Positions 26,699-35,613 of a DNA stretch of 64,000 bases are shown here, one piece after another. Source of the stretch: Brevibacterium sp. RIT 803 (GTDB lineage Bacteria > Actinomycetota > Actinomycetes > Actinomycetales > Brevibacteriaceae); assembly GCF_016892625.1 (NCBI RefSeq), contig NZ_JAFEMW010000004.1, positions 490,619-554,618 on the forward strand, read 5' to 3'. Both the position numbers and the translations under genes were made by a program. Each line of letters begins with the position of its first letter. Within the stretch, counting starts at the first letter, position 1. The notes beneath the pieces were generated by a model. It worked only from the letters and a program-made list of their open reading frames with translations, was not told where the DNA came from and did not search any database.

Positions 26699-27886
26699 TC
26701 AGATGTGTTCGTTGAGGATCGCGCCCAGCCGGGTCAGGGCATCGACCATCTCATCATCGGACTGACCCGAGTAGCTGAACCGGGCATAATTGCTGCGTTG
26801 TTCGGTTGGGAAGAACGATCCGCCGGGCACGTAGGCGACCCGTGCCTCGGGCAGGGCATGTTCGGCCATGAATGCGGTCGCGTCGAAGCCTTCGGGGAAG
26901 GTCACCCAGGTGAAGAGTCCACCTTCGGGCCTGGTCACGGTCACCTCGGCGGGGAAATGTTCGATCATCGTCGAGACCATGAGGTCGCGCTTGGCGCGGT
27001 AGACCCCACGCATCGCCGAGACGTGGGCATCAATATCGTAAGTGGCGAGGAAGCGCGTCACCGCTGTCATGTTCAGCGTGGACGACTGGGTGTCGGCGGC
27101 GAGCTTGAGCAGACCGAGCTTGTCGAGGATCTCCGGTGCCGCGCTCACCCAGCCCAGCCGCAATCCGGGGGCGAGGATCTTCGAGAAGCTGCCGAGGTGG
27201 ATGACCCGGTGCTCGGTGTCGAGTGAGGTCAGGGTCGGCAGCTGCTGACCTTCGAACCGGAGTTCACGGTAGGGCGAATCCTCAAGCACGAGAACGTCGT
27301 ATTCGTTGGCCAGTTCGATGACGCGCTTCCGGCGTTCCAGGCTGAGGCTGACGCCGGTCGGGTTCTGGAAGTCGGGGATGACGTAGATGAACTTGATGTT
27401 CTCGGTCGTGGCCAGGGTCGCCTCAAGCGCGTCGACGTCCATGCCCTCGGAGTCCATGTCAACGGCGGCGTACTCGGGCTGGCAGGGGTTGAAGGCGATG
27501 AGGGCACCGAGGAACGTCGGGTTCTCCGTGACGATGACGTCGCCCGGGTTGATGAGCAGCTTCGCCACCAGGTCCAGACCCTGCTGGGCGCCCTGGAGGA
27601 TGAGAACATCGTCAGCATCCGTCGCCGAACCCGCGCTCGACATGCGTTCGGCGATCTGGCCCCGCAATCCGGGCAGTCCCGCCGAGGCCGTGTACTGCAG
27701 TGCGGTCGCACTCTCCTTGCTCAGGATCTCGGTGTAGATCTGCTGGAGTTCGGCCGCGGGAAAGAGTGCGGCATCCGGGTACCCGCCGCCGAAGGAGGTG
27801 ATGGAAGGATCGTCACCGTATCTGAGCAGCTCGCGGATGGCAGACGGCTGAACGCGTGCGATGCGATCGGCGAACTTCGATGACAC
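26699..27886 (-). CDS. PLP-dependent aminotransferase (class I/II, LysN-like)
   Basis: A 395-residue fold-type I aminotransferase. GSFSKILAPGLRLGW carries the Schiff-base Lys; PDFQNPTG holds the conserved Asn-Pro near the cofactor, and YARFSYS the C-terminal substrate-carboxylate Arg. The overall pattern (FGGGYPDAALFP at the start) matches 2-aminoadipate/multi-substrate aminotransferases and the MocR enzyme domain without its HTH. GTG 27886 is preceded by AAAGGAG at five bases. The upstream same-strand EamA transporter ends 130 bases away, so joint transcription is possible. Confidence 0.87.
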   Translation of the reverse strand: MSSKFADRIARVQPSAIRELLRYGDDPSITSFGGGYPDAALFPAAELQQIYTEILSKESATALQYTASAGLPGLRGQIAERMSSAGSATDADDVLILQGAQQGLDLVAKLLINPGDVIVTENPTFLGALIAFNPCQPEYAAVDMDSEGMDVDALEATLATTENIKFIYVIPDFQNPTGVSLSLERRKRVIELANEYDVLVLEDSPYRELRFEGQQLPTLTSLDTEHRVIHLGSFSKILAPGLRLGWVSAAPEILDKLGLLKLAADTQSSTLNMTAVTRFLATYDIDAHVSAMRGVYRAKRDLMVSTMIEHFPAEVTVTRPEGGLFTWVTFPEGFDATAFMAEHALPEARVAYVPGGSFFPTEQRSNYARFSYSGQSDDEMVDALTRLGAILNEHI

Positions 27887-28016
27887 TGTTTCTCCTTTGA
27901 GGAATATTTGCGAGCGCGATCGTCCTGCCTTGTTTCCGCGACTCACCGCTGGTGGTGAAGTGATCGTAGCGTCGAATCATTCGTGCCATGAGCGGTGTCC
28001 GATTGGCGGTCTCTGG

Positions 28017-28964
28017 TCACCATCGCGTCCCCGCGGGGACCTCGGCCACGTCTTCGACGTCTGTGGGCACCACCTCGGCGAGGACTTTCGGTCCTTTCGC
28101 CGCACGCATGCCTGCCCCGAGGACGCCCACGATGACCAGCACGGCTCCGCACATCTCCCCCAGTGACACCGTCTCGCCGAGAACGAACCACGCGGCACTC
28201 ATACCGACGATGGGGACGAGCATCGAGAACGGTGCGACGACTCCAGCAGGGTTGCGCGACATCAGCCACGACCAGATGCCAGAACCGAGGATGGTGGCGA
28301 TGACGACGGTGTAGGCGAGTCCCGCGAGGCCCAGCCATCCGGTGGGAGTCATGAGCGTCGTCAGCGACTGACCGATAGTGTCTGGCCCTTCGACAACCAG
28401 CGCAAGAAAAAGCATCGGCACCGGCGGCACCACCGACATCCACATCGTGAACTTCACCGGCTCGACCGAGTGCGCCTGACGGTTGCAGATGTTGCCGATC
28501 GCCCACCCCAGCCCGCCGGCCAGAGTCAGCAGGAACGGCAGGAAGCTCGCGCTCGAGTCCAGTCTCTGCCAGCCCACGACACCGAGTCCGGCCATGGCCA
28601 CGATGAGGAACGCCATCTGTGATCCGCGGACCCGCTCTCGCAGGACCGTCATCCCCAGCAGCACCGTGAACGGCCCCGAAGCCTGGAGCACGAGTGAGGC
28701 CAGACCCGCAGGCATCCCCGCCGCCATCGCCCAGTAGAGGAACAGGAACTGCAGGAGCCCGAACCCCATCCCGTAGCCCACGATCCAGCGGAGCTTCACG
28801 TCTGGCTTCGGCACGAACAGCAGCGCCGGAATGGCCAGCACAGCGAAGCGCAGGACGACGAGGAAGAAGGGCGGGAACTGTTCGAGCGAGAAATCGATCG
28901 CCAGGAAGTTCAGTCCCCACATCACGGCCACCGAGGCGGCGAGCAAACAATGTTTCAATGACAT
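28017..28964 (-). CDS. EamA-family transporter (LysR-linked)
   Basis: A 315-residue, ten-helix EamA protein with two repeats. The start is ATG 28964 (MSLKHCLLAASVAVMWGLNF); MWGLNF is a common first-helix motif in the family. GAGMRAAKGP marks the end of the last helix before a short acidic tail. It is likely an amino-acid or metabolite exporter. It is divergent from a LysR gene with a 90-base gap containing a CTACA-N7-TGTAG dyad, an arrangement typical of LysR-controlled exporters such as LysE/ArgO systems. The aminotransferase lies downstream. Confidence 0.87.
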   Translation of the reverse strand: MSLKHCLLAASVAVMWGLNFLAIDFSLEQFPPFFLVVLRFAVLAIPALLFVPKPDVKLRWIVGYGMGFGLLQFLFLYWAMAAGMPAGLASLVLQASGPFTVLLGMTVLRERVRGSQMAFLIVAMAGLGVVGWQRLDSSASFLPFLLTLAGGLGWAIGNICNRQAHSVEPVKFTMWMSVVPPVPMLFLALVVEGPDTIGQSLTTLMTPTGWLGLAGLAYTVVIATILGSGIWSWLMSRNPAGVVAPFSMLVPIVGMSAAWFVLGETVSLGEMCGAVLVIVGVLGAGMRAAKGPKVLAEVVPTDVEDVAEVPAGTRW

Positions 28965-29009
28965 GACTTCAGTCTCGAGTCGCCAGACAGTTAACACAAT
29001 CGAAATGTT

Positions 29010-29026
29010 CTACACATACCTTGTAG
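29010..29026. promoter_or_regulatory. LysR-type dyad between exporter and LysR gene
   Basis: CTACA-N7-TGTAG, a 17-bp interrupted inverted repeat (its outer arms fit T-N11-A spacing) in the 90-base divergent gap; a second TTGTA follows at 29041. It is a likely LysR site. Confidence 0.5.
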
Positions 29027-29054
29027 CTGAGCTTCAATCTTGTACCATTTGCAC

Positions 29055-30029
29055 ATGGACCCCCGGCACCCTGAGCTGCTGCGCCGGCTCGACGAACTCG
29101 GCAGCGTGACTGCTGTGGCCAGGGCGACCTATCGCACGCCTTCGGCGATATCGCAGCAGCTCAAACAGGCCACACGGGAACTCGGACACACCCTCGTCGA
29201 ACCCGAGGGCCGTGGGCTGAAGCTGACCAGCGCGGGCAGACTGCTGGCGGCAGGCGGCAAGGACGTGGCCTCAGCGATCGCCCGCGTGCAGGCTGACTGG
29301 GAGGACTACCTCGGCGATCCCTCCGGTGTGGTTCGGGTTGCCGGGCTGCCCAGCGCTCTGGCCTATCTTGTGCCTTCTGCACTGCGACGCCTGCGGGAGA
29401 CGAGCCCGAGGATCACCTTGCGCACTGTCGATGTGGATCTGGCCGAGCACGAGTTCGCGGGCCTGACCTCCGACGTCGACATCGTCATCGCCCACAGCCT
29501 GGTCTCCGAACGTCCGGCCGGGACCGAAGGGGTGAGCGTCGAGTGCCTGGCGACAGAACCCATCGACGTCGCGGTCGCGAATGCCCATCCCCTGGCTCGC
29601 CGGGAGCAGCTGAGACCTGAGGACCTCGTCGACGCTCAGTGGATCGGAGTTCCCCACGGATTCCCATTCACCACAATCCTGACGTCGATCGAACACGTCA
29701 CAGGACGTGAGCTCGAGGTCACCCAGCGCATCCGGGACAACCGGCTCATCGAGGCGATCGTGGCCTCGAGCGACCAGGTAGCCCTGCTGCCGCGATTCAC
29801 GACCCCGAAAGACGCCGGGCTCACGCTCCTCCCGCTGACAGGAGTCGCAACCACACGTTGGGTCGTGGCGGTCATGACTCCCGATACGGCCGAACGCGCA
29901 GCCGTCAAGCGTGTACTGGACGCGCTGCGACAAGACACCGAGCCAGTGGCTGCGAGACAGGTCAGCGAGTCGCGGCGAACCGCTTCGGGATCAGCTTCTC
30001 CAGGGGCAGGAACGCCGCCCAGCAGATGA
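29055..30029 (+). CDS. LysR-family transcriptional regulator
   Basis: A 324-residue protein. The winged HTH is at about 1-60 (HPELLRRLDELGSVTAVARAT and the PSAISQQLKQ recognition helix); the co-inducer-binding domain follows from about 90 to 300. ATG 29055 is chosen because it gives the normal distance to the HTH. It is divergent from the EamA exporter and probably controls it. Its last 68 bases overlap, on the other strand, the end of the HTTM gene; the final 25 residues are Ser/Gly/Pro-rich and may be a late extension. Confidence 0.87.
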   Translation: MDPRHPELLRRLDELGSVTAVARATYRTPSAISQQLKQATRELGHTLVEPEGRGLKLTSAGRLLAAGGKDVASAIARVQADWEDYLGDPSGVVRVAGLPSALAYLVPSALRRLRETSPRITLRTVDVDLAEHEFAGLTSDVDIVIAHSLVSERPAGTEGVSVECLATEPIDVAVANAHPLARREQLRPEDLVDAQWIGVPHGFPFTTILTSIEHVTGRELEVTQRIRDNRLIEAIVASSDQVALLPRFTTPKDAGLTLLPLTGVATTRWVVAVMTPDTAERAAVKRVLDALRQDTEPVAARQVSESRRTASGSASPGAGTPPSR

Positions 30030-30825
30030 CCGTCGGCAGGAAGTGGATGCCCAGGGCGATGTAGGTCATGAGATGGAAGAGCATGAAGAAGATGACGGCA
30101 CCATAGAGCCACTTGCCCTTGAGGAACAGCACGATCGGTGAGAGGAACTCGAACACCAGAGTCGCCCACTGCCCGGCGATGAGCAGGCCCGGCATCTCAA
30201 GGAACGGCTTCGACCATTCGGCCCCGCGGCGCATCAGGGCCCAGATGATCACGGCTCCGTTGGCCCAGTGAGTGATGTTGCCAGAGGCGATCCACTTCAT
30301 CACCACCGAATAGAAGTAGGTGAGGACGACGGAGATCTGCACGACGCGCAGTGCCCACCCTGCCTTCGCCGAGGTGGTGCCGACATCCCTGAACCGTGCG
30401 ACTCCGACCGTCGGCAGCACCACGACGGCAATGACGAGCGCCATGTGGTCGTGGGCGACATAGCCATAGCCCTGGGTATAGAACATCCACAGCCCGAAGG
30501 TGATCGCGACCATCCAGCCGCTGATTCGCTGGAGGACGCCTGCGGCAGCCATGAGAGCGAAGACGATGATCGCGGCGAGCAGGACCTGCGCACCGAGGAC
30601 GCTGACCGGTGGGATGTGGAGGAACCTGGCGAGCCACAGCGGTTGATAGAGGTCGGGAGTCCAGCCGTGCGGGATGACATCGGCGGAGATCGTGAGCACG
30701 TCAATGATGACGAAGATGTAGACGATGACGCGGAAGACTGCGACGCGAGCCAGAGATATCTGGGGCGTGAACCAGGCGATGATCGGATTGCCGATCTCCG
30801 CCTCGGCGGTGGTGGAACTACTCAC
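29962..30825 (-). CDS. HTTM-domain membrane protein
   Basis: A 287-residue protein with about seven or eight hydrophobic helices, matching the HTTM (horizontally transferred transmembrane) domain related to the membrane part of vitamin-K-dependent carboxylase. HDHMALVIAVVVLP and the later VLTYFYSVVMKWI segment are typical. The carboxylase C-terminal domain is absent, so its reaction, if any, is unknown. It starts at GTG 30825, overlapping the stop of the upstream gene by four bases, with GGGAGG four bases before it: the two are translationally coupled. Confidence 0.8.
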   Translation of the reverse strand: MSSSTTAEAEIGNPIIAWFTPQISLARVAVFRVIVYIFVIIDVLTISADVIPHGWTPDLYQPLWLARFLHIPPVSVLGAQVLLAAIIVFALMAAAGVLQRISGWMVAITFGLWMFYTQGYGYVAHDHMALVIAVVVLPTVGVARFRDVGTTSAKAGWALRVVQISVVLTYFYSVVMKWIASGNITHWANGAVIIWALMRRGAEWSKPFLEMPGLLIAGQWATLVFEFLSPIVLFLKGKWLYGAVIFFMLFHLMTYIALGIHFLPTVICWAAFLPLEKLIPKRFAATR

Positions 30826-31385
30826 TTCACCTCCCAGGTCGCCAGGATCTTGTGTTCGGGTTCGCCGACGCTGCGGCCGTTCTCCAACTGGGTCACGGTG
30901 CGGCAGAGGATCATCTGCTCCGGCTTCGGCTCGTCCGGATGGAGACGCTCAAAGGAATCGGCCATGGTCTGCAGAAGTTCCGGGTTGGCGATGACCCGAT
31001 CGAGCTGGGATTCGATGTCGCCGCGTTCGATCCCGACGGTGTCCGTGTTGAAGCCGAGTCGGCGTGGTTCGTCCTCACCGGGGAACTGCGCCTCGATGCA
31101 CGTCGCGTTCACCGTGCCGTTGAGGTCCTTGGCGGTCGCGTACTGAGTGAGTGACCCGAGCGGGAAGAAGTCGTTGGTGTTGAGGAACTGTCCGCAGGTG
31201 AGGATGACGAGGGCCATGACGGTTGCTCCGAGACGCCATACGATCGACCACGTCGTCATCGGCTTCGGTTCCGTGCCAGTCGCAGACTCGGCTGCCGTCG
31301 TTGGTTCGTCGGCGGTCGTTGACTCCTCAGCGGATACCGACGGCGGTTTCCTCTTCGTCACAAGTCGACGCTTCTTCTCATCCAT
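30822..31385 (-). CDS. Small membrane-anchored protein coupled to HTTM protein
   Basis: A 187-residue protein without a family name I can give. Residues 1-45 are polar, basic then Thr/Glu-rich (cytosolic tail); one helix spans about 48-66 (IVWRLGATVMALVILTCG); the rest, about 67-187, should lie outside, with NDFFPLGSLTQYATAKD near the membrane and two Cys residues (in NATC and ILC) that could pair. It is transcribed with the HTTM gene, four bases overlapping, so the two probably form a complex. Actinobacterial HTTM genes often have such a partner. Confidence 0.72.
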   Translation of the reverse strand: MDEKKRRLVTKRKPPSVSAEESTTADEPTTAAESATGTEPKPMTTWSIVWRLGATVMALVILTCGQFLNTNDFFPLGSLTQYATAKDLNGTVNATCIEAQFPGEDEPRRLGFNTDTVGIERGDIESQLDRVIANPELLQTMADSFERLHPDEPKPEQMILCRTVTQLENGRSVGEPEHKILATWEVK

Positions 31386-31478
31386 GCGCTGTGTGGTTCA
31401 TTCTCTCGACGCCGCGGGTACGCAGACTATCGTAGCCGCCGCTCACGTACTGGAGACTCAGGAGCTCAACGGCTCAGC

Positions 31479-32294
31479 TCAGGAGCTGCGCGCGTAGAGA
31501 TTGAGCTGTTCCCACATCGCCGCGTACTTCTGGAAGGATGCGACCGCGGTTTCAGGATCGTCGTTGCTCAGCGCGGTCACCCACGAATCGACGAGCTCCG
31601 GCGCCTCGTTGGGCCAGAGCACATCGCTCATCCCGCCCAAGTCGAGTTCGAGCACGGAGTTCATGTCGAAGCCGTCGACCCACTGGGCCAGAATCGATGT
31701 CTGCTCGACCATGTCGACGACTTTGGACTTATCGGCCACGGTCTCCGCTGCCCATTCCATCCTCGCCGAGGCTGCCAGGATGTCCGTACGGATGAGCACT
31801 CTCAGCCCGGCATCGGTTTCATTTGTGATGATCTGGTCTTCGCTCAGCGAGAAGAACAGCCACCATGACGGCGGCACATCCCACGCCGAGACTCGGGTGA
31901 AGACGCGAGTATCCTTGGTGTCCTGGAGCCACTCCGCGCGACGACTGGCCGCACGCCTGCGCGCCGACTTCGGAGCGATGATGTCCAGCGTCGCCTTCGA
32001 GGTGTGCTCGCTCAGTGCCTCGAGTGCCTCCCACCCGCGAATGTCCTCCTGGGCGGGGCAGTACCGATCCACGCCGTCCGAAGTCTGAGACGCCGGGAGG
32101 AAGATCGGCGTGTTGCGAAAGGACTCGGCCACAGGGCTCGGCGGCAGTGAGATCAAGCGCTGATCCGCGTCTTCGGAGATCTGCTCCTCAACAACAGAAC
32201 GGTTGTCTTCCACCTGCTCGTCTTGCAATACGGAATGGACTACGGTGGGTTCGAAGATCCGCAGAGAGACAACATAATCGCGACTGTAGGACAT
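31479..32294 (-). CDS. Hypothetical protein, 271 residues
   Basis: I do not recognise the family. It has no signal peptide or membrane helix and is acidic overall. Residues about 95-135 are basic (SARRRAASRRAEW), followed by SAWDVPPSWWLFFSLSEDQ, a compact hydrophobic stretch, and an acidic helical C terminus. Start is ATG 32294. It is divergent from DUF3073 with a 128-base gap and ends 93 bases before the HTTM partner gene on the same strand. Codon use looks like its neighbours, so I take it as a real lineage-restricted cytosolic protein. Confidence 0.65.
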   Translation of the reverse strand: MSYSRDYVVSLRIFEPTVVHSVLQDEQVEDNRSVVEEQISEDADQRLISLPPSPVAESFRNTPIFLPASQTSDGVDRYCPAQEDIRGWEALEALSEHTSKATLDIIAPKSARRRAASRRAEWLQDTKDTRVFTRVSAWDVPPSWWLFFSLSEDQIITNETDAGLRVLIRTDILAASARMEWAAETVADKSKVVDMVEQTSILAQWVDGFDMNSVLELDLGGMSDVLWPNEAPELVDSWVTALSNDDPETAVASFQKYAAMWEQLNLYARSS

Positions 32295-32381
32295 GGGTTC
32301 ACCCTATCCAAGGTCGGGCCTCAAAATGGAACTTCCCACTACGAACAGGTAGGATTTAAGCGCATAGCAGAGATCTAGTCC

Positions 32382-32396
32382 GGGGCGCTTCGCCCC
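32382..32396 (+). promoter_or_regulatory. Small GC hairpin in the DUF3073 leader
   Basis: GGGGCG-CTT-CGCCCC, six pairs with a three-base loop, 26 bases ahead of the GTG start of the DUF3073 gene. It could stabilise the transcript or tune translation. Confidence 0.35.
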
Positions 32397-32422
32397 ACAT
32401 GACGACGGAGGGGGTCACGCCA

Positions 32423-32650
32423 GTGGGTCGCGGCCGCGCAAAGGCAAAGCAGATCAAGGTTGCCCGGAAGCTGAAATACTACAGCCCGGACACCGACCTG
32501 AATAGACTCCAGCAGGAACTGGGTTCCGAGTCGCAAGCGTCCGGTTCGTCAGATCCGTACGACAACGAGCCGGACTATTCGGATTACGCCGACAAGTACA
32601 ACGTCGACGATGACAACGAAGAAGACGACTATACACAGCGCGAATCTTGA
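32423..32650 (+). CDS. DUF3073 family protein
   Basis: A 75-residue protein. The start is GTG 32423, giving the conserved N terminus VGRGRAKAKQ followed by KVARKLKYYSP; GGAGGGGG lies upstream, whereas ATG 32399 has none. Residues 1-30 are strongly basic and the remaining 45 are very acidic (DDDNEEDDY), a charge-split pattern typical of DUF3073. The family is found across Actinobacteria, usually beside purM/purF as here, though convergent with purM. Function unknown; the N terminus could bind RNA or DNA. Confidence 0.88.
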   Translation: MGRGRAKAKQIKVARKLKYYSPDTDLNRLQQELGSESQASGSSDPYDNEPDYSDYADKYNVDDDNEEDDYTQRES

Positions 32651-32991
32651 CCGATCAGCACTGATGTGATCGACGCTCAGATACGCCGAGCATCGGATTC
32701 GCTCAAGCAAGAAGGCGGAGGCTGCGGCCTCCGCCTTCTGCTTTGCCTGCTCGCTGCATGGACTGCTCGTTGCAAAAGATGTCTGCCTGACTTCGTTCAC
32801 CCTACCGCGAGCAGCAACTCATCACCTTGCGCGCCAACTCCTACAGGTACTCGACCACCACACCCCGGCAGCTGCACTGACAACCTCAGCAACGAGACGC
32901 TTCAGAGCTGACGGGACGTTTCAGTGCCGCCTAGCCGTTGCATCAACGGCAGCTGGCCCCGCTGCACCCTCGGCCTTGCGCCCACACAGCC
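32651..32991. other. Intergenic region between DUF3073 and purM
   Basis: 341 bases between convergent genes. Apart from the strong hairpin at 32705-32743 I see no gene, repeat or promoter; the stretch 32744-32991 has no coding pattern. Confidence 0.6.
32705..32743. terminator. Strong hairpin terminator after DUF3073
   Basis: AGAAGGCGGAGGC pairs with GCCTCCGCCTTCT (13 bp, TGCG loop); past a single bulged A, AAGC/GCTT adds four more pairs, and TTTGCC follows. It can serve both convergent genes. Confidence 0.85.
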
Positions 32992-34086
32992 TTACGCGAG
33001 GATTGCGGCTCCGCCGTCGACGCCCTTGGCGCCCTGGACGTAGTCGAGTTCGGAGGCCAGTGAACCGTCGTCGACCCTGACTTCACCGAGCACCCATGCG
33101 CCTAGGGAGGCTGCGAGCACACTGTCAACGGACTCAGCCGAGGCCACGAGGACCATGCCGACGCCGAGGTTCCAGGTCCGTTCACGGTCTTCCTGCGGGA
33201 CTCCGCCCAGATCGCCGAGGGTGGAGAAGACCGGAGGGATCTCCCACGAAGCTCGGGACATCTTCGCCACGAGGCCCTTCGGCAGCACGCGCGCCACATT
33301 GGCAGACAGTCCCCCGCCGGTGACATGCGAGACCGCATGCACGGCATCGGGCAGAGCAGAGAAGAGGGCGTTGAGTTCGCCGGTGTAGACATGGGTGGGC
33401 ACGAGGAGCTCTTCACCCAGGGTGCGGCCGAATTCCGGCACGTTGCGATCCAGACCCCAACCCGCCTCGGCGATGATGTGCCTGACCAGGGAGTACCCGT
33501 TCGAGTGGATGCCAGAGGATGGCAACCCGATGAGCACGTCACCAGCGGCAACCTTCTCAGGTCCCAGCAGTTTGGAGGCCTCGACGACACCTGTGGCGGC
33601 ACCGGCGACATCGTAGTCATCGACCCCGAGCAGGCCCGGGTGTTCGGCGGTCTCGCCTCCGACGAGGGCGACGTCGGCACTGGCACACGCCTCGGCGATG
33701 CCCCGGACGATGTCCGCGATGCGCTCGGCCACGACCTTGCCGCAGGCGATGTAGTCGGTCATGAACAGGGGCTTGGCACCGCACACGATGATGTCATCGA
33801 CGACCATGCCCACCAGGTCATATCCGATGGTGTCGTGCTTGTCGAGAGCCTGCGCGATCGCGACCTTCGTGCCGACGCCGTCGGTCGATGAGGCCAGCAG
33901 CGGGCGTTCGAAGTCCTTGAGCACTGAGACGTCGAAGAGTCCGGCGAAACCGCCCACTTCGCCGACGACGTTCGCGTTGTGTGTGGCGCCGACCGCTGAC
34001 TTCATCAGTTCGACGGCGCGGTCACCGGCCTCGACGTCGACGCCGGCAGCGGCATAGGTGGTGGACTTAGATGGATCGGTGCTCAA
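32992..34086 (-). CDS. purM: Phosphoribosylformylglycinamidine cyclo-ligase (AIR synthetase)
   Basis: A 364-residue enzyme of purine synthesis that closes the imidazole ring (FGAM + ATP to AIR). The N-terminal YAAAGVDVEAGDRAVELMK, the GGETAEHPG loop and the GIHSNGYSLVR glycine-rich segment are diagnostic. The start is a rare TTG at 34086, one base after the purF stop, with AAAGGA upstream; no ATG or GTG fits before the conserved N terminus. It follows purF directly, so translation is coupled. Confidence 0.95.
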   Translation of the reverse strand: MSTDPSKSTTYAAAGVDVEAGDRAVELMKSAVGATHNANVVGEVGGFAGLFDVSVLKDFERPLLASSTDGVGTKVAIAQALDKHDTIGYDLVGMVVDDIIVCGAKPLFMTDYIACGKVVAERIADIVRGIAEACASADVALVGGETAEHPGLLGVDDYDVAGAATGVVEASKLLGPEKVAAGDVLIGLPSSGIHSNGYSLVRHIIAEAGWGLDRNVPEFGRTLGEELLVPTHVYTGELNALFSALPDAVHAVSHVTGGGLSANVARVLPKGLVAKMSRASWEIPPVFSTLGDLGGVPQEDRERTWNLGVGMVLVASAESVDSVLAASLGAWVLGEVRVDDGSLASELDYVQGAKGVDGGAAILA

Positions 34087-34087
34087 C

Positions 34088-35569
34088 TCAACATCCTTTG
34101 TCGGCGGGGGTGTTGTTGACTGGGATCGGGTAAACGCCTGAGAAGCAGGCGGTGCACAGCTGGCTGCGCTCCTGCTGGGTGGCCTCGACCATCCCGTCGA
34201 GGGAGATGTATCCCAGGGAATCGGCGCCGAGGTTGTCGCGGATTTCGTCCATGTTCAGGCCGTTGGCGATGAGCTCGGCCCGGGTCGCGAAGTCGATGCC
34301 GTAGAAGCAGGGCCATTTGACCGGTGGAGAGGAGATGCGCACATGGATCTCTTTCGCCCCCGCTTCGCGGAGCATTCGCACGAGCGCGCGCTGAGTGTTG
34401 CCGCGCACGATCGAGTCGTCGACGACGACGAGGCGTTTGCCCTCGATGTTCTCACGCAGCGGATTGAGTTTGAGTCGGATGCCGCGCTGTCGCAGGGTGT
34501 CCGAGGGCTGGATGAATGTGCGCCCGACATAGGCGTTCTTCATCAGCCCCTGGCCGAAGGGTATGCCTGACTGTTCGGCATAGCCGACGGCGGCCGGTGT
34601 TCCCGATTCCGGTGTGGCGATGACGAGATCGGCATCGACGGGGAACTCGTCGGCCAGCTGGCGGCCCATCTGAGTCCTGGCCGCATGCACGGTCTTGCCG
34701 TTGAGCACACTGTCTGGCCGGGCCAGATACACGTACTCGAAGACGCAGCGAGCCTGGTCCTGTTCGGCGAAGCGGAAGGAGCGCAGACCGTCTTCGTCGA
34801 TGGCGATGAGTTCGCCGGGTTCGACGTCGCGCACGAAGGAGGCACCGACGATGTCGAGAGCAGAGGTCTCGGATGCCACGACCCAGCCGTTCTCCATCCG
34901 GCCCAGCGACAGCGGCCGCACACCATGACGATCACGTGCGGCGTAGAGGGTGTTCTCGTCCATGAAGGCCAGGGAGAATGCACCGTCGACCTTGGGCAGG
35001 AGGTTGAGCGCGGCCTCGGTGAGGTTCTCGCCCTCTTCGGTGGCGAAGAGCTCGGTGACCAGGGAGGTGTCGTTGGACGAGTCCCGGAACGGTCGAGTCC
35101 GACTGACCTTCTTCGTCGCGTCCTTGACGACCTGGTCGGCGTCGTCACGACGGCCGTCGGCAAGAGCTTCGAGCTCATCGAAGTTCGTCAGATTGCCGTT
35201 GTGCGCCAGTGCCACTGTCCCGAACGGGGTGGGTCCCAAAGTGGGCTGGGCGTTCTCGAACGAGGGCGAGCCCGTCGTCGAATACCGCGTATGCCCGAGC
35301 GCGATGTGTCCCTGCAGAAGTTCGAGATCCCGCTCATGGAAGACCTGCGAGACCAGGCCCATATCGCGGTAGATCAGGATCTGCTTGCCGTTGCTGGCAG
35401 CGATGCCCGCGGACTCCTGTCCGCGGTGCTGCAGAGCGTAGAGCCCGAAGTAGGTGAGTTTGGCTATCTCCTCGCCCGGCGCCCAGACTCCGAATACTCC
35501 ACAAGCATCCTGAGGTCCGCGGTCCAGGGGGTCGATTTCGTGCGTTAGTTGCCCGTCTCCTCTTGCCAC
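34088..35569 (-). CDS. purF: Amidophosphoribosyltransferase (PRPP glutamine amidotransferase)
   Basis: A 493-residue enzyme for the first committed purine step. A 22-residue propeptide precedes Cys23 in DACGVFGVW, the N-terminal nucleophile of the glutaminase after processing. VVDDSIVRGNT is the PRPP loop. The C terminus QLCTACFSG with upstream Cys residues fits the 4Fe-4S Bacillus-type enzyme. The GTG start at 35569 gives MARGDGQL, conserved in actinobacterial PurF, though no clear ribosome site precedes it. It is followed by purM at one base. Confidence 0.95.
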   Translation of the reverse strand: MARGDGQLTHEIDPLDRGPQDACGVFGVWAPGEEIAKLTYFGLYALQHRGQESAGIAASNGKQILIYRDMGLVSQVFHERDLELLQGHIALGHTRYSTTGSPSFENAQPTLGPTPFGTVALAHNGNLTNFDELEALADGRRDDADQVVKDATKKVSRTRPFRDSSNDTSLVTELFATEEGENLTEAALNLLPKVDGAFSLAFMDENTLYAARDRHGVRPLSLGRMENGWVVASETSALDIVGASFVRDVEPGELIAIDEDGLRSFRFAEQDQARCVFEYVYLARPDSVLNGKTVHAARTQMGRQLADEFPVDADLVIATPESGTPAAVGYAEQSGIPFGQGLMKNAYVGRTFIQPSDTLRQRGIRLKLNPLRENIEGKRLVVVDDSIVRGNTQRALVRMLREAGAKEIHVRISSPPVKWPCFYGIDFATRAELIANGLNMDEIRDNLGADSLGYISLDGMVEATQQERSQLCTACFSGVYPIPVNNTPADKGC

Positions 35570-35613
35570 GTGAAAGATTGTCTCACATCGGTGAGCCCTA
35601 CTTCACAAGTGGA

